This document shows positions 20,642 through 22,875 of a DNA stretch of 22,875 bases, piece after piece (the first letter of the stretch is position 1; every line of letters begins with the position of its first letter). The notes beneath the pieces are model-generated. The model searched no databases, had not been told where the DNA came from, and was given only the letters and a program-made list of their open reading frames with translations. Source of the stretch: Faecalibacterium sp. UBA1819 (GTDB lineage Bacteria > Bacillota > Clostridia > Oscillospirales > Ruminococcaceae); contig DCEX01000002.1 in assembly GCA_002315015.1 (NCBI GenBank), positions 1 to 22,875 of the forward strand, read 5' to 3'. The position numbers and the translations under genes are program-made.

Positions 20642-22817
20642 TTACTCTGCTAAATAAATCTTGACTGCATCGGCTATGGCATTGGCCGCATCTGTGGCGC
20701 TGCCGCCAGCAAGTAAGGTCGATGCTTGGGACCTTATAGCTTCTTCCACCACAGCATCCCGGGTGATTGCCACATTGAGCGTTTTACACAAATCCAAAAA
20801 CTCTTGACCTAAAGGTTGAAGGTTGCCGTTTTCGTCGCTAACATTTCTAGGGTCACATCTTGCAGAGCTGCTTCGAGGACGGGAAATCCAATGCCTACAT
20901 AAGCCGATTGACTCAGCAAAACACTGAGGAATTCTTTTGCCTCCTCTTGCTGCTGACTGTTTGCTGTGATACCCACGCTGCATTGAGGTAAGAAACGGCC
21001 GCTTCCGTAAAGCGAGTCAATTTGACACTGACCATCCGGCAGAAGATTCAAAGCATGTAGGCTGGCTCCACCCGTTAATGTAGTTACATGAGCCGTCGCG
21101 CTGCCTTCACCCAACTGATAAATGCCAACGTCAATGCTTTCCACAGTGCTGTCTGTCTCTACCCAGATACCTTCCTGTGTCACGCCAAATTTCGCGGCAT
21201 CCCACTGCAACTGACTATGCATGGATTGAATCTGTTCGAGCACAGTCTCGAGCTGTGCCACGTCCAAAGTGTTGTTTGAATATACTTCCGGTGCGCAGGG
21301 CAAATACCAATCCATAACGAAGCTTCCTTCCGCATCGAGGTTGGGAGGAATTGTCAAGTATGGCACGTTGTCGCTGTTGGCTTGCATCTGCTGCAATAAG
21401 GTTGACATACTGTCGGGCTGGGCGGTTCCCGTTTTACTTACAATTACCGGTATGGTAAACTGAGTCGGAATCTGATAGATACTTTCGCCGTTGGCTTGAG
21501 CTGCCGTTAAATTGGGGAGCACGCCTTCCAGCAACCCATCTACTGTCTTCAAATCCAGCACAAAACGCCTTTCTCGGCATAAGACTGGGCGGGCAACCCA
21601 TCCAGCACCAAAACATCGGGACCGCTGCCGTTGAGTATCTCGGTATTTAAAGCACGGATAATATCTTCGGTGGTAGCTCCCTCAACAGACGGTATCTGCA
21701 ATGTCACTTTCACATTTGGGTTCTGCGTCTGATACTCGCTGATGGCCTGACGAAGAATGGGATAATCTTTTAGAGAGAAAACCGTCAGTTCCGTATCTGG
21801 TACTGAGGGCGTTTCAGCAGACCAAGTATAGTGAATTACCCGAGGACCTAAGGAGGTGCGTAGTGCTGCATAGTAACCATCTCCACCGTCAAGTGCCATG
21901 CCTACAATTACATTTGCAGGTGCGCTCAATGAAGATCCTTCTCCATTGAAAATTTGCTCCCATTTATCTCCATCTAGCGTTTGACGATAGAGGCCGGTAG
22001 CATCGACCAAATACTGAGCATCCTCGGCCAATAGCATAGCCGCATTTACATCCACAAAGTCACAGGCACTCTCTCCCAGCTTATTGCCAGTCGCGATATC
22101 ATAACGCAGCAGAAGCTTATTGGGAATATCACGGACCACTACCTGCTGATTGTTTGCAGCTACATCATTGTTGTTTAAATAAAGCATATTATTGGATAAG
22201 GTCGATGTTCGCACGCCATCGGCAGTTCTATGCTCCACTTGGTCGCTGAACACTGCTACAAATCCATTGCCTGTCGTCAATATGCCGCTGGGTCCGTAGG
22301 TACCCTCTACCGAATAGAGCGGTGTGGGCCAGTCGGTAATGGAAATAGGCTGACATTCTGCTTGCCCGAGTGCCGTGCGGTACAGATTGGTGTCAGCATC
22401 CTCCTTGGTCAACAAGATCACTGTTCCGCCAGATAACTCTGCTATTCCATTTACCGTACTCTCATTACCCTTCAATGCCTTTCCCCAATCCATCGGTTGG
22501 CTGGTGACTGCATCGTCTGGCCCAATCTCATAACGCACTACTTCCACAGGATTACCGGACCCGGATACAGTATAAAAACTTACGGTACCGCTTTCGTTGG
22601 TCTGCATATTTAAGATCCGCTCGTCGCTTCCCTAATCGGCCTCTATCGGTGTTTCGATATAACGGCCCGTGGCCGCCTGACCAACGGCGGCTGTGACATC
22701 TCCTCCTTCAGAGAGTGCTTGAGAAAGTGCTTGATTGGCATTTCCACCACAGGCTGCCAAAGACAGGGTCATACAACCTGCCAATAACATTGCCGTGGCT
22801 TGCTTCCATTTTATCAT
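20642..22817 (-). pseudogene. Propeller-like/family-1 solute-binding lipoprotein, broken by stop and two frameshifts
   Basis: ATG 22817 (MIKWKQATAMLLAGCMTLSL) carries a signal peptide with lipobox LAAC. An in-frame TAG at 22632-22634 follows IETPIEAD, and the same frame continues GSDERILNMQTNESGTVSFY. About 260 residues of short beta repeats follow (for example NKLLLRYDIATGNKLGESA, GLYRQTLDGDKWEQIF), resembling a propeller. The binding domain then begins at about TELTVFSLKDYPILRQAISE with PNVKVTLQIPSVEG, GPDVLVLDGLPAQSYAEKGV, and further on IPTQFTIPVIVSKTG. Frame breaks lie at AAAA 21562-21565 and TTT 20844-20846 (plus strand), and one added base restores each. The restored protein is about 725 aa. 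A CUT1 sugar importer would use it to capture substrate. Confidence 0.82.
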
Positions 22818-22875
22818 CGTTTGGATGTCTCCTTTCTAAGGCAGCACCGCATAATTGCTGAGGCAAGCGCTGTCG

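Noticed and set aside
22632..22634. TAG read as a sense codon (recoding) in the lipoprotein gene
   Set aside because: TAG is the natural stop of the adaptor gene (19174-19176) in the same operon, and other lesions in the gene point to decay.
15604..22817. General homopolymer sequencing error as the cause of the broken frames
   Set aside because: The lesions concentrate in the host operon, affect runs of only 3-5 bases, and come with a nonsense codon and a large deletion. Phage genes with longer runs are clean. It cannot be fully excluded without reads.
22836..22875. C-terminal tail of an upstream gene (reads DSACLSNYAVLP then TAG on the minus strand)
   Set aside because: Only about 13 codons are visible and no family can be recognised. 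It may be real because a ribosome binding site for the lipoprotein follows directly, but it is not supportable alone.
1..22875. tRNA, rRNA or IS element
   Set aside because: No cloverleaf, rRNA segment, transposase or terminal inverted repeats were recognised by eye. A tRNA attachment site at the junction was looked for and not seen.

Overview
The window looks like an integrated siphovirus remnant (about 1-15600) next to a decaying bacterial transport operon (about 15604-22875). Strong AGGAGG-type ribosome binding sites, frequent GTG/TTG starts, a LAAC-type lipoprotein signal and roughly 50% GC suggest a gut-type Clostridia/Oscillospiraceae host. The taxonomy is inference.

Phage late module, minus strand, transcribed right to left: HNH nuclease, small and large terminase, HK97-type portal, prohead protease, major capsid protein, a small SAP/Rho-N-like protein, head-tail connector, head closure, HK97 gp10-like and tail completion proteins, major tail protein with an Ig-like domain, tail chaperones gpG and gpGT (-1 frameshift on A9G), tape measure, distal tail protein, tail endopeptidase, and the start of one more tail gene at the left edge. 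Genes overlap or nearly abut, and every reading frame is intact.

Cassette array, plus strand, 13131-15190: three self-contained transcription units lie head to tail behind the HNH gene. Each has a sigma70-type promoter with a 17-bp spacer holding its own palindrome, small ORF(s), a GC-rich hairpin after the first ORF, a last gene with a ribbon-helix-helix (RHH)-type C-terminus, and a near-identical terminator. Unit 0 is hicA/hicB, with hicA broken by a stop codon. Units 1 and 2 share an unfamiliar layout: a 34-36 aa basic/hydrophobic peptide, a 53-58 aa two-helix membrane protein, then an RHH protein of about 60 aa. AT-rich repeats at the unit borders are derived from the 5' end of the HNH gene, so the array seems to have grown by repeated insertion or duplication there. 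This is my best candidate for an undescribed system.

Junction, 15194-15603: no intact gene. It holds what looks like a frameshifted, truncated core-binding region of a tyrosine integrase, so this prophage end is probably defective.

Host operon, minus strand: a lipoprotein with an N-terminal propeller-like region fused to a family-1 solute-binding domain, an HlyD/MacA-like adaptor, a MacB_PCD-type membrane protein, MalF-like and MalG-like permeases, and a MalK-like ATPase. Only the MalF-like gene is intact. The others carry a nonsense codon, single-base run losses, a dinucleotide slip, or (ATPase) an in-frame deletion of Walker A through the signature motif. The clean phage genes alongside argue against general sequencing error.
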